DNA of 64,000 bases, taken from the NCBI GenBank assembly GCA_963762965.1, contig CAVXME010000001.1:1240001-1304000 (forward strand). Reading direction: 5' to 3'. The DNA comes from DATBAX01 sp963762965 (GTDB lineage: Bacteria > Acidobacteriota > Terriglobia > Terriglobales > Acidobacteriaceae). Both the position numbers and the translations under genes were made by a program. Under the pieces are notes generated by a model. That model did no database searches, was not told where the DNA came from, and was given only the letters and a program-made list of their open reading frames with translations. Shown in pieces: positions 1-7,030 of the stretch (positions are counted from its first letter, which is position 1; every line of letters begins with the position of its first letter).

Positions 1-578
1 ATCCTCGCGGCAGCTATGGGCAGGGTGAAAAGTTTGCCCAGGGTAACGTCAAGGATTTCGGTTATGGAGACTTCCGCGACGTCCTGACGGGCGTGGATGA
101 AGTGGTGAAGACCCTGCCCGTCGATAACAACCGCATCGGCATTACCGGCTGGAGCTACGGCGGATACATGACCATGTGGGCGATCACGCAGACCAATCGC
201 TTTCACGCTGCGGTTGCGGGCGCGGGGCTTTCGAACTGGCTCAGTTATTATGGCGAGAACGATATTGACGAATGGATGGTCCCTTACTTCGGCGCCACGG
301 TGTACGACGACCCCAAAATTTACGCGAAAAGTTCGCCCATGGATTTCATTAAGAATGTAAAGACACCGACGCTACTTCTGGTGGGTGATCGCGACGGTGA
401 AGTGCCGGAACCACAGTCTCGCGAATATTGGCACGCGCTAAAAACCCTCGGAGTTCCCACCGAACTCGTCGTCTATGCCGGGGAGGGTCACGCCATTCGC
501 CAGCCCGACCACCGGCGCGACATCATGCAGCGGATGGTTGCCTGGTTCGACCAGTACTTGAAGCCGGAAGCGAAGTAG
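1..578 (+). CDS. S9 family (prolyl oligopeptidase-like) peptidase, C-terminal part
   Basis: The reading frame is open from the left edge of the window, so only the C-terminal catalytic part is present. It shows the alpha/beta-hydrolase nucleophile motif GWSYGGYM (Ser codon at 153-155), an acid in GDRDGEVP and a histidine in EGHAIRQP, which is the Ser-Asp-His triad order of prolyl oligopeptidase and dipeptidyl-peptidase IV relatives. Such enzymes cleave short peptides and usually carry an N-terminal beta-propeller, which would lie outside the window. An RNase HI gene follows 19 bases downstream on the same strand. Substrate and cell location cannot be judged from this fragment. The S9 fold is clear; the exact subfamily is inference. 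Confidence 0.9.
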   Translation, partial: PRGSYGQGEKFAQGNVKDFGYGDFRDVLTGVDEVVKTLPVDNNRIGITGWSYGGYMTMWAITQTNRFHAAVAGAGLSNWLSYYGENDIDEWMVPYFGATVYDDPKIYAKSSPMDFIKNVKTPTLLLVGDRDGEVPEPQSREYWHALKTLGVPTELVVYAGEGHAIRQPDHRRDIMQRMVAWFDQYLKPEAK

Positions 579-597
579 CCCAGTGTAAACTTTTGCC

Positions 598-1242
598 ATG
601 CCTTCCTATTCTTCTTCGAAATTTTCTGGTAAGCCTTCCGGAACCAAAGACCTGTTCACCAGCCGCGAAAACCCTCCCGAGCTTCATCTGATTGCCTACA
701 GCGACGGCGGGGCGCGGGGAAATCCTGGGCCTGCGGGGTATGGCGTGGTCATTCAAGACCAAGCCGGACGGAGAGTTGCCAGCCTGAGCGAATATCTCGG
801 CCACCAGACCAACAATGTCGCCGAATACCAGGGCCTGATCGCGGCGCTGGAGTATGCGACGGCTCATGGCCATAAGGCACTCAAGGTAATCAGCGACTCG
901 GAACTGCTGGTGCGGCAGATCAAGGGGATTTACAAAGTCAAGAACGCGGCACTGCAAGATCTCCACGCCCGCGCCAAAGAATTAATCGCCCAACTCGATT
1001 GGTTTTCCATCGGGCACGTCCTGCGCGGAAAAAATCAGGAAGCCGACGAATTAGCAAACGCCGCCATGGACAAAGGCATGGGACGTGTAAGTGTGACGCG
1101 GGCGCCCACGCCCGCCACACTGCCGGTACCTGCTCCTGCTCTGAGCCAGGAATTCAACGGAATCGTTCGCAATGGGAAAGTTGAACTCCTAAACGGAACC
1201 CTTCCCGACGGGACGAAAGTGCAAGTGCGGGTAAAAAGCTAA
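598..1242 (+). CDS. RNase HI family protein with a C-terminal beta-hairpin tail
   Basis: Ribonuclease HI cuts the RNA strand of RNA-DNA hybrids. Residues about 28-160 carry the RNase H core: YSDGGARGNPGPAGYG with the first catalytic Asp, a Glu in NNVAEYQGL, an Asp in VISDSELLVRQIKG and a late Asp in NQEADELAN. The 214-residue protein is longer than E. coli RnhA (155). After a Pro/Thr/Ala-rich linker it ends in NGIVRNGKVELLNGTLPDGT, a short segment resembling the beta-hairpin of DUF104/AF2212-type antitoxins. The linker is encoded by a GC-rich palindromic stretch near 1095-1125, so it may derive from a repeat. Role in R-loop or Okazaki primer removal follows from the family; what the tail does is unknown. 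Confidence 0.85.
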   Translation: MPSYSSSKFSGKPSGTKDLFTSRENPPELHLIAYSDGGARGNPGPAGYGVVIQDQAGRRVASLSEYLGHQTNNVAEYQGLIAALEYATAHGHKALKVISDSELLVRQIKGIYKVKNAALQDLHARAKELIAQLDWFSIGHVLRGKNQEADELANAAMDKGMGRVSVTRAPTPATLPVPAPALSQEFNGIVRNGKVELLNGTLPDGTKVQVRVKS

Positions 1243-1256
1243 CCTTGAATATGTGG

Positions 1257-1296
1257 GCACGGGTCTCTGACCCGTGCAGGCCGGGCGCAGCCCGGC
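1257..1296. repeat. Double hairpin between convergent genes
   Basis: Two adjacent perfect hairpins: GCACGGGTC-TCT-GACCCGTGC (1257-1277) and GCCGGGC-GCA-GCCCGGC (1280-1296). They lie between rnhA (+) and the FAH-family gene (-). There is no following T tract, so this fits an interspersed palindromic repeat better than a classical terminator, though it could stop transcription from either side. Confidence 0.6.
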
Positions 1297-1318
1297 TGGA
1301 CATTCGGCCCCCACGACA

Positions 1319-2119
1319 TTACTCGTCGATCACACTATTTCTCAGCGTCCCTACACCCTCTACGCTCACCTCGACCGCATCTCCTGCCGCCAGCGGCCCC
1401 ACGCCTGACGGAGTCCCCGTAGCGATCAAGTCCCCGGGGACGAGCGTCATGACTTGCGAGATATAGCGAATGGCAACATCCAGCGCAAAAATAAAATCAC
1501 GGGTATTGCCTTGCTGTCGCACTTCCCCATTGACGCGTGTCTCGACGTCAATTCCCGCCCAGGGATCGATTTCATCAGTCACCAGCGGCCCGACGGGACA
1601 GAAAGTGTCGAAGCCTTTGCCGCGCGTCCACTGCCCATCTTTTTTCTGTAGATCTCGCGCGGTCACGTCATTGACGCATGTGTAGCCAAGAATATAAGGA
1701 CGCACATCTTCGCCATCGCCAAGTTTGTAGCACGTCCGGCCGACGACCACGCCAAGTTCTCCTTCATAATCCACTCGCTGGGAAAGCTTTGGCCGACGAA
1801 TCTTCTCGCCTGGGCCAATTAAAGAAGACGGCGGCTTGAGAAATATCAATGGCTCGGTCGGAACCTCGTTGCCCAGTTCGGCCGCATGCTCACGATAGTT
1901 GCGGCCTACGCAAACAATTTTTGATGGACGAACCGGCGCCAGCAACGCGCTCTCGCTCATCCCAAGATGATTCGTACGCTTGGTGGGAAGATCTTCCATG
2001 TCGCCGGTTGAATGTTCAGGGGCCGTCAACAACAAGCGTGTGATGGTTCCCACTCCCGCTACGGATTCGACTAGTCCGTATTGAGATTGGCCATCGAGTT
2101 GGAATCGGCAATATTTCAT
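1319..2119 (-). CDS. Fumarylacetoacetate hydrolase (FAH) family protein
   Basis: FAH-fold enzymes are metal-dependent hydrolases, hydratases or decarboxylases of dicarbonyl compounds, often in aromatic catabolism. The sequence has the typical KIVCVGRNYREHAAE, the metal-binding DYEGELGVVVGR, the long GYTCVNDVTARDLQ-K-Q-TRGKGFDTFCPVGP stretch, and the closing LVPGDLIATGTPSGVGPL. I start at the ATG at 2119 (protein MKYCRFQLDG, 266 residues). The frame is open 60 bases further up, but that stretch is a heptamer repeat and looks non-genic. No pathway partner is adjacent, so the substrate is not known; 2-hydroxyhepta-2,4-diene-1,7-dioate isomerase or acylpyruvase are both possible. Confidence 0.88.
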   Translation of the reverse strand: MKYCRFQLDGQSQYGLVESVAGVGTITRLLLTAPEHSTGDMEDLPTKRTNHLGMSESALLAPVRPSKIVCVGRNYREHAAELGNEVPTEPLIFLKPPSSLIGPGEKIRRPKLSQRVDYEGELGVVVGRTCYKLGDGEDVRPYILGYTCVNDVTARDLQKKDGQWTRGKGFDTFCPVGPLVTDEIDPWAGIDVETRVNGEVRQQGNTRDFIFALDVAIRYISQVMTLVPGDLIATGTPSGVGPLAAGDAVEVSVEGVGTLRNSVIDE

Positions 2120-2129
2120 GAGAAACCCG

Positions 2130-2249
2130 CTGTCAGCTATCAGCCGTCTGCTTTCAGTTAAAACCGGTACCCCGACCACGCTTTATAAAGACTCTTCCAC
2201 GCCTCCTTCGATCTGAAGCTGATGGCTGAGAGCTGACAGCTGATAGCTC
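2130..2249. repeat. Heptamer tandem repeats in inverted arrangement
   Basis: Positions 2130-2157 are four 7-base units of the form CTNTCAG (for example CTGTCAG, CTATCAG). Positions 2219-2246 are four units of the complementary form CTGANAG. The two blocks flank about 60 bases of unique DNA between the FAH gene and the FnIII lipoprotein gene. The same heptamer class recurs at 39341-39368. Confidence 0.7.
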
Positions 2250-3355
2250 TATGGTACAGCCTCATTCGCATCTTCCGAGCGCGTGCTTTCATTTCCACGC
2301 ACATCGACTGCCGAGACGGAATAGAAATAGGTCTTGCCCGGCTGCACTTGATTGTCACGATAGCTTGGCGTCTTCGCCAGGTCGGAGTTGATCTTTACCG
2401 GCTGGCCGCTTGCTTCACGGCGAAAAATGTTGTATCCCGCCAGATCGGCTTCCGTGTCCGGTGCCCAGACCAGGTCTACAAATGGCGCCTGCCCAACCCC
2501 GGAGAAAACAGCCTGAAGGCCGGAAGGCACCGCGGGCGGGAAGACATCATGCGCGAAGGCGGTGACCGTGGAAGTATCGTCACCCTCCACCTGAAGGTCA
2601 GGCTTGCCGTCCTGCGAGACGAGCGTGACCACGGTCGCACGATAAAAATAGGTTTGTTCCCATTCGAAGCTGTGGTCGACAAACTGGAGAGCCGGTGCAT
2701 TTTCCAGCGGGATTTCCCCAGCTACGGCATCTTTGTTCGTGTCTTGTTGATGTCTGTACACACGGTAGAGATGTCGAAGACCCGGCGTCTCGGATGATGA
2801 CGCAACACCCGCCCAGCTCAGGACAATTCCGTCCGCCGTGACTTGCGCTTGAAAATTTGCTGGAGGCGGAAGCGCCGGTGCCGCCGGGACCTGGACCAGG
2901 TTGGATAGTCCAGCACTGCGCTGACTCTCGTTCAATACCTCAACCGCGTAGGTGATCTGACCGGTTGAGTTGGCTTGCAGGGAGTCAGGAAGCGTGTCAG
3001 TGAAGCTCGCGGTCATTCTTGGCTCGGACGCACCATTTTTCTTGGATGGCGGCATTGCCTTGGCTGGACTCAGCGGCAAAAGTTGGGCGGCAGGAATCCC
3101 GCATTCCGTAATCGTGGGGCTCAGGCTTCGGCAGACTCTGGTGAGTCCCGGATGTCGAATGCTGCGCCGCTCGGTGGTTTCCACCGGGAGACTCCAGGCG
3201 AGGTAAACCTTGTCACCTTTGCGAACCGCCCGCAGATCCGTGACGGGTTTGGCGAGCTCCAACGATGGCGGAATGGGGATGCCCGGCGCGCCGCAGCCAG
3301 CAAGAAGCGCGGTGGCCAGAACGCAGAAAAAAAGCTTCGAGTGGGCTGGCCTCAT
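2249..3355 (-). CDS. Fibronectin type III domain lipoprotein
   Basis: The N terminus MRPAHSKLFFCVLATALLAGC is a lipoprotein signal with lipobox LLAGC, so the protein should be lipid-anchored in the envelope. The mature part has about three immunoglobulin-like FnIII units: KPVTDLRAVRKGDKVYLAWS near residue 36, PPANFQAQVTADGIVLSWAG near 160, and PSGLQAVFSGVGQAPFVDLV near 270 followed by DLAGYNIFRRE and GKTYFYSVSAVD. FnIII domains mediate protein or carbohydrate contacts; none of the segments looks catalytic. It is transcribed towards the FAH gene, but the heptamer repeat between them argues against tight coupling. Function unknown beyond the architecture. Confidence 0.8.
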   Translation of the reverse strand: MRPAHSKLFFCVLATALLAGCGAPGIPIPPSLELAKPVTDLRAVRKGDKVYLAWSLPVETTERRSIRHPGLTRVCRSLSPTITECGIPAAQLLPLSPAKAMPPSKKNGASEPRMTASFTDTLPDSLQANSTGQITYAVEVLNESQRSAGLSNLVQVPAAPALPPPANFQAQVTADGIVLSWAGVASSSETPGLRHLYRVYRHQQDTNKDAVAGEIPLENAPALQFVDHSFEWEQTYFYRATVVTLVSQDGKPDLQVEGDDTSTVTAFAHDVFPPAVPSGLQAVFSGVGQAPFVDLVWAPDTEADLAGYNIFRREASGQPVKINSDLAKTPSYRDNQVQPGKTYFYSVSAVDVRGNESTRSEDANEAVP

Positions 3356-3402
3356 GGAAGCAACAAGGGTATCAGAAGGCGCGGACGAAACGCATACGCG
3401 TG

Positions 3403-4755
3403 CTAGCCGAGCAATTCCCTAACGGCTTCCCGGAAGACACGAGTGTGCTGGTCAACCTCGTCCTTACCGGTCGAAGGCGACATCAAGGCCATATTGTGAA
3501 ACGGCGTGAGCAGAATTCCGCGGTTCATGGCATAGAGATGCATAAATCGCTCAAGCTCGAAGTCCATGGCGTCGTGGGCTTCGGTCCCGTTCTTAGGTTC
3601 TTTCGCCGCGAATAAATATTCTGCGCGGCAGCCCAGCCGGGTAACATTCCACGGCATTTCGAATTCGGTGATTGTCTTTTGGACTCCAGCAGTCCAGCGT
3701 TCGGCGAGCGGCATCATGCGCTCGAAAGCTTCTTTGGTAAGGACTTTAGTCAAAGTTGCCCGCATGGCGGCCAGCGAAAGCGCGTTGCCGGCGAGCGTTC
3801 CTCCAATGCCGCCAGTGTCGCAGTCCTCAAGATTCTGGAGATCGGAAATACACTGCGCAACTTCCTTGCTGAAACCGTAGGCGGCTCCGGGCACACCGCC
3901 CGCGATCGGTTTCCCGAAGACAAGAAAATCAGGTTCGAGATTTTCCGCGCGAGTGTAACCACCGGGCCCGGCGCAGATGGTGTGAGTCTCATCGATGATG
4001 AGCAACGTGCCAGACTTGTGCGTGAGTTCACGCAAGGCTTTATGAAATCCGGGCTGGGGATGAACGATGCCCACGTTGGTCAAAGCCGGCTCGGCCAGAA
4101 CGCACGCCACGTCTCTCGGCGCGAGAGCCTTTTCGAGCGCAGCCAAATCATTGAACTCGACAACCTTCGTAGTAATGGCGGGATCCACCGGCGGGCCGAT
4201 GTTCCCGCGCCTCGCTTGGGCAACTCCATCTTTCAGAGTGATGAAAGTCTCATCCACCGTGCCGTGATAACACCAGTTGAAAACCAGAATTTTGGGACGC
4301 CGCGTGATCTGTCGCGCTAGCCGGATCGAAAACCGGTTTGCGTCCGTGGCCGTAAGCGCGAATTGCCAATAAGGCAAGCCAAAGCGAGCTTGCAATTCTT
4401 CACCTACAAATACTGCGTCTTCGCTGGGCAGCATCAGCGTGATGCCCCGCCGCACCTGATCTTCGACGGCTTTCACGGTAGCAAAGGGCGAGTGTCCGGT
4501 CATGGCGCCGGTGTCGCCGAGACAGAAATCGATATAGCGGTGTCCATCCACGTCGAAAAAATGTGCACCCTGGGCCTCGCGGACAAAGGGCGGAAAAGCA
4601 CCGGCCCATTTGGCCATCCAATTCATCGGCACGCCGCCGAGCAGCGACTTGCCGGCTCGTTCAAACAGGGCCTTGGATTTGGGCCGGTCCTTTACAAAGC
4701 GCTGTTGCTCGCGCTCCATCAGGGACTTGAGGCGGCTGCGGTCGATGGATTTCAT
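3403..4755 (-). CDS. Class III PLP-dependent aminotransferase
   Basis: The 450-residue protein belongs to the class III aminotransferase / glutamate-1-semialdehyde aminomutase superfamily. Visible landmarks are the N-terminal DVDGHRYIDFCLGDTGAMTG, the aromatic NWCYHGTVDET, LIIDETHTICAGPGGYT with the cofactor-binding Asp, and the PLP lysine in FLVFGKPIAGGVPGAAYG. Such enzymes move an amino group using pyridoxal phosphate. It is unlikely to be the housekeeping HemL because it has a 30-residue N-terminal extension and the glycine-rich loop differs. The start is the ATG at 4755, preceded by an inverted repeat with no obvious operon partner. Substrate unknown. Confidence 0.85.
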   Translation of the reverse strand: MKSIDRSRLKSLMEREQQRFVKDRPKSKALFERAGKSLLGGVPMNWMAKWAGAFPPFVREAQGAHFFDVDGHRYIDFCLGDTGAMTGHSPFATVKAVEDQVRRGITLMLPSEDAVFVGEELQARFGLPYWQFALTATDANRFSIRLARQITRRPKILVFNWCYHGTVDETFITLKDGVAQARRGNIGPPVDPAITTKVVEFNDLAALEKALAPRDVACVLAEPALTNVGIVHPQPGFHKALRELTHKSGTLLIIDETHTICAGPGGYTRAENLEPDFLVFGKPIAGGVPGAAYGFSKEVAQCISDLQNLEDCDTGGIGGTLAGNALSLAAMRATLTKVLTKEAFERMMPLAERWTAGVQKTITEFEMPWNVTRLGCRAEYLFAAKEPKNGTEAHDAMDFELERFMHLYAMNRGILLTPFHNMALMSPSTGKDEVDQHTRVFREAVRELLG

Positions 4756-4772
4756 ATGGAGAATCTATCAAA

Positions 4773-4843
4773 CCACAGAGGACACAGAGGCTCACAGAGT
4801 AAAACTCTTTGGTTTCCTCTGTGCTCCTCGGTGTCCTCTGTGG
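4773..4843. repeat. Imperfect inverted repeat, CCACAGAGGACAC type
   Basis: The left arm begins CCACAGAGGACACAGAGG and the right arm ends GTGTCCTCTGTGG, giving a long imperfect hairpin with a roughly 9-10 base internal period. It fills the gap between the aminotransferase start and the hslU stop. Confidence 0.7.
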
Positions 4844-4851
4844 TGAAAGCC

Positions 4852-6267
4852 TTACAGAATGTATCTCGACAAATCCTGGTCCTTCACGATATCAGCCAGC
4901 ATCTGGCGAACGTAGTCGGCGTCAATCTTCACATGCTCGCCTTTTTTGTCGGGAGCATCGAAGCTGATCTGGTCCAGCACGCGTTCCATGATGGTATGCA
5001 GACGGCGCGCGCCGATATTTTCCGTGCCTTCATTTACCCGGAAAGCGAAGCGGGCGATTTCTTCGAGAGAATCTTTGGTGAATTCCAGTTTCACGCCTTC
5101 GGTTTCGAGCAGGGCGACGTACTGCGTGACCAGCGAAGCCTTAGGCTCGGTCAGAATGCGGACAAAATCTTCCATGGTGAGCGATTGCAGCTCCACGCGA
5201 ATGGGAAATCGTCCCTGTAGCTCGGGAATCAAGTCGCTCGGCTTCGAAACATGGAACGCTCCGGCCGCGATGAAGAGAATGTGGTCGGTCCGCACCATAC
5301 CGTAGCGCGTGTTGACGGTGGTGCCTTCGACGATGGGAAGAATGTCGCGCTGAACGCCTTCGCGCGAAACGTCGGGCCCGTGTCCGCCTTCACGCCCGGC
5401 GATCTTGTCGATTTCATCGAGGAAGATAATGCCCGAATCTTCCACGCGATCAATCGCCATGCGCGTGACCTGGTCCATATCGATCAGGCGCTGTTCTTCT
5501 TCCTGAATCAAATATTCGAAGGCTTCGTTGACCTTCATCTTCCGCTTCTTAGTGCGCTGGCCGAAGATGTTGGGCAGCATGTCCTTAATATTGACGTCCA
5601 TCTCCTCGACGCCCTGGTTGGAGATGATTTCAAAAGACGGAAAATTACGCTCGCGAACGTCGATTTCGACTGTGCGGTCGTCAAGCTTGCCTTCGCGCAA
5701 TTGCTGGCGCAGTTTTTCGCGAGTGCGGCTGGTGGATTCCGTCAGCCCCGTGCTTCCATCGAGCACTACGCCGCCAGTATTCGGCTCAGCAGGACGAGGC
5801 GTCACCACCGGAGGTAGAAGAATATCCAGCAAACGCTCTTCGGCGTTGAGTTCAGCTTTGTCGGCGACGTCTTCGAGCTTCTCTTCGCGCACGTTCTCGA
5901 TGGCGATTTCGACAAGATCGCGAATCATGGACTCGACATCGCGTCCCACATAGCCAACTTCGGTGAACTTCGACGCTTCCACTTTCATGAATGGCGAGTT
6001 GGCAAGTTTGGCCAAGCGTCGGGCAATTTCAGTTTTGCCCACGCCCGTCGGCCCGATCATGATGATGTTCTTGGGGATGACATCTTCAGCCAGCTCGGGT
6101 GCAAGCTTCTGCCGCCGCATGCGATTCCGCAATGCAATCGCTACTGCGCGCTTGGCGTCCTTCTGGCCGATGACATGCTTGTCCAGCTCAGCGACAATCT
6201 CACGCGGCGTGAGTTCGTCGAGCGCAATCTGTTCTTCTTCAACGGTTCCGGGTAAATAGATGGCCAT
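4852..6267 (-). CDS. hslU: ATP-dependent protease ATPase subunit HslU
   Basis: HslU is the AAA+ unfoldase ring that feeds substrates into the HslV peptidase in the cytoplasm. The sequence has the N-terminal LTPREIVAELDKHVIGQKDA, Walker A IGPTGVGKTEIAR, pore motif GYVGRDVES, Walker B GIIFLDEIDKIA, sensor/Arg-finger region ELQGRFPIRVEL, and the HslV-docking C-terminal tail ending RYIL. I start at the ATG at 6267 (MAIYLPGT, 471 residues; E. coli has 443); the open frame upstream only reads through a heptamer repeat. hslV lies upstream on the same strand, separated by 96 bases that are mostly repeat. The I-domain is in the usual place and has an acidic/Pro-rich insert. Confidence 0.96.
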   Translation of the reverse strand: MAIYLPGTVEEEQIALDELTPREIVAELDKHVIGQKDAKRAVAIALRNRMRRQKLAPELAEDVIPKNIIMIGPTGVGKTEIARRLAKLANSPFMKVEASKFTEVGYVGRDVESMIRDLVEIAIENVREEKLEDVADKAELNAEERLLDILLPPVVTPRPAEPNTGGVVLDGSTGLTESTSRTREKLRQQLREGKLDDRTVEIDVRERNFPSFEIISNQGVEEMDVNIKDMLPNIFGQRTKKRKMKVNEAFEYLIQEEEQRLIDMDQVTRMAIDRVEDSGIIFLDEIDKIAGREGGHGPDVSREGVQRDILPIVEGTTVNTRYGMVRTDHILFIAAGAFHVSKPSDLIPELQGRFPIRVELQSLTMEDFVRILTEPKASLVTQYVALLETEGVKLEFTKDSLEEIARFAFRVNEGTENIGARRLHTIMERVLDQISFDAPDKKGEHVKIDADYVRQMLADIVKDQDLSRYIL

Positions 6268-6274
6268 AAAATCA

Positions 6275-6360
6275 GTCGTTGGTCCTTGGTCGTTCGTCGT
6301 TGGCATTTGGTCGTCGGGTTTTAGGTTCAGGCCAACGACCAAGGACGAACGACCAACGAC
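6275..6360. repeat. Heptamer repeat array (GTCGTTG class) between hslV and hslU
   Basis: 6275-6316 reads as six 7-base units close to GTCGTTG. 6332-6360 is the opposite-strand form, units close to CCAACGA. The 29 bases at 6332-6360 are identical to 16434-16462 downstream of parB, in the same orientation relative to the gene stop. The array may form a hairpin in the hslV-hslU mRNA. Confidence 0.8.
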
Positions 6361-6363
6361 GCC

Positions 6364-6906
6364 TTACAGTTCTTCGATCGTTACCTTGTCATTCGTATAG
6401 ATGCACATTTTGCCGGCAATCTTCATTGATTCTTCGGCGATCTGGCGGGCGGTAAGCTGCGTGTGTTCGGCCAGCGCCTGGGCCGCGGCCTGGGCATAGG
6501 GGCCGCCGCTGCCAATCGCGGCGATGCCGCCGTCCGGTTCGATGACGTCGCCCTGTCCGCTCAGCAAAAATGTCTGCTCTTTGTCGGACACCAGCAGCAA
6601 CGCTTCCAGATGCCGCAAAAATTTGTCCGTCCGCCAGTCTTTCGCCAGCTCCACTGCGCCCCGGCCAAGGTTCCCGTGATACTGCTCCAGCTTCGACTCG
6701 AACCGGCTGAACAAGGTAAAGGCGTCGGCGGTGGACCCGGCAAATCCAGCCAGAATTTTGTCTTGATAAAGGCGGCGGATTTTCTTGGCCGTGTGCTTGA
6801 TCACACCTTCGCCCAACGTGACCTGGCCGTCGCCGGCCATGACCACACTGCCATTGCGGCGCACGCACAAAACGGTAGTAGAACGGATCAGACGCTTCTT
6901 AGACAT
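6364..6906 (-). CDS. hslV: ATP-dependent protease peptidase subunit HslV
   Basis: HslV forms the double-hexameric proteolytic core partnered by HslU. The mature N terminus is the catalytic threonine in STTVLCVRRNG after a short nine- or ten-residue propeptide. Other family landmarks are VMAGDGQVTLG, KKIRRLYQDKILAGFAGSTA, SGQGDVIEPDGGIAAIGSGG and the C-terminal IYTNDKVTIEEL. Length 180 is close to the E. coli protein (176). It is the first gene of an hslV-hslU pair read leftwards. No CIRCE or sigma-32 type site is evident in the 120 bases upstream, so regulation is not visible. Confidence 0.97.
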   Translation of the reverse strand: MSKKRLIRSTTVLCVRRNGSVVMAGDGQVTLGEGVIKHTAKKIRRLYQDKILAGFAGSTADAFTLFSRFESKLEQYHGNLGRGAVELAKDWRTDKFLRHLEALLLVSDKEQTFLLSGQGDVIEPDGGIAAIGSGGPYAQAAAQALAEHTQLTARQIAEESMKIAGKMCIYTNDKVTIEEL

Positions 6907-6971
6907 AGGGACAATCTCTGATTATAACAGTGGAGGTGCACACGCGGAGCCTGTGACGAGTGAAGTGAAAA

Positions 6972-7000
6972 GCCCCGCTCAAGCGGAGCTTGAACGGGGC
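6972..7000 (-). terminator. Hairpin terminator of aconitase
   Basis: Arms GCCCCGCTCAAGC and GCTTGAACGGGGC pair with one G-T type mismatch around a short loop. Read on the minus strand the hairpin is followed by TTTT. It lies 30 bases after the acnA stop. Confidence 0.65.
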
Positions 7001-7030
7001 ACCCTCAAGAGTCGATTAGGATGCGAGGCC

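Noticed and set aside
4773..4843. Hairpin considered as a terminator for the aminotransferase or hslU
   Set aside because: It lies upstream of the aminotransferase start and downstream of hslU but has no T tract; it resembles an interspersed repeat.
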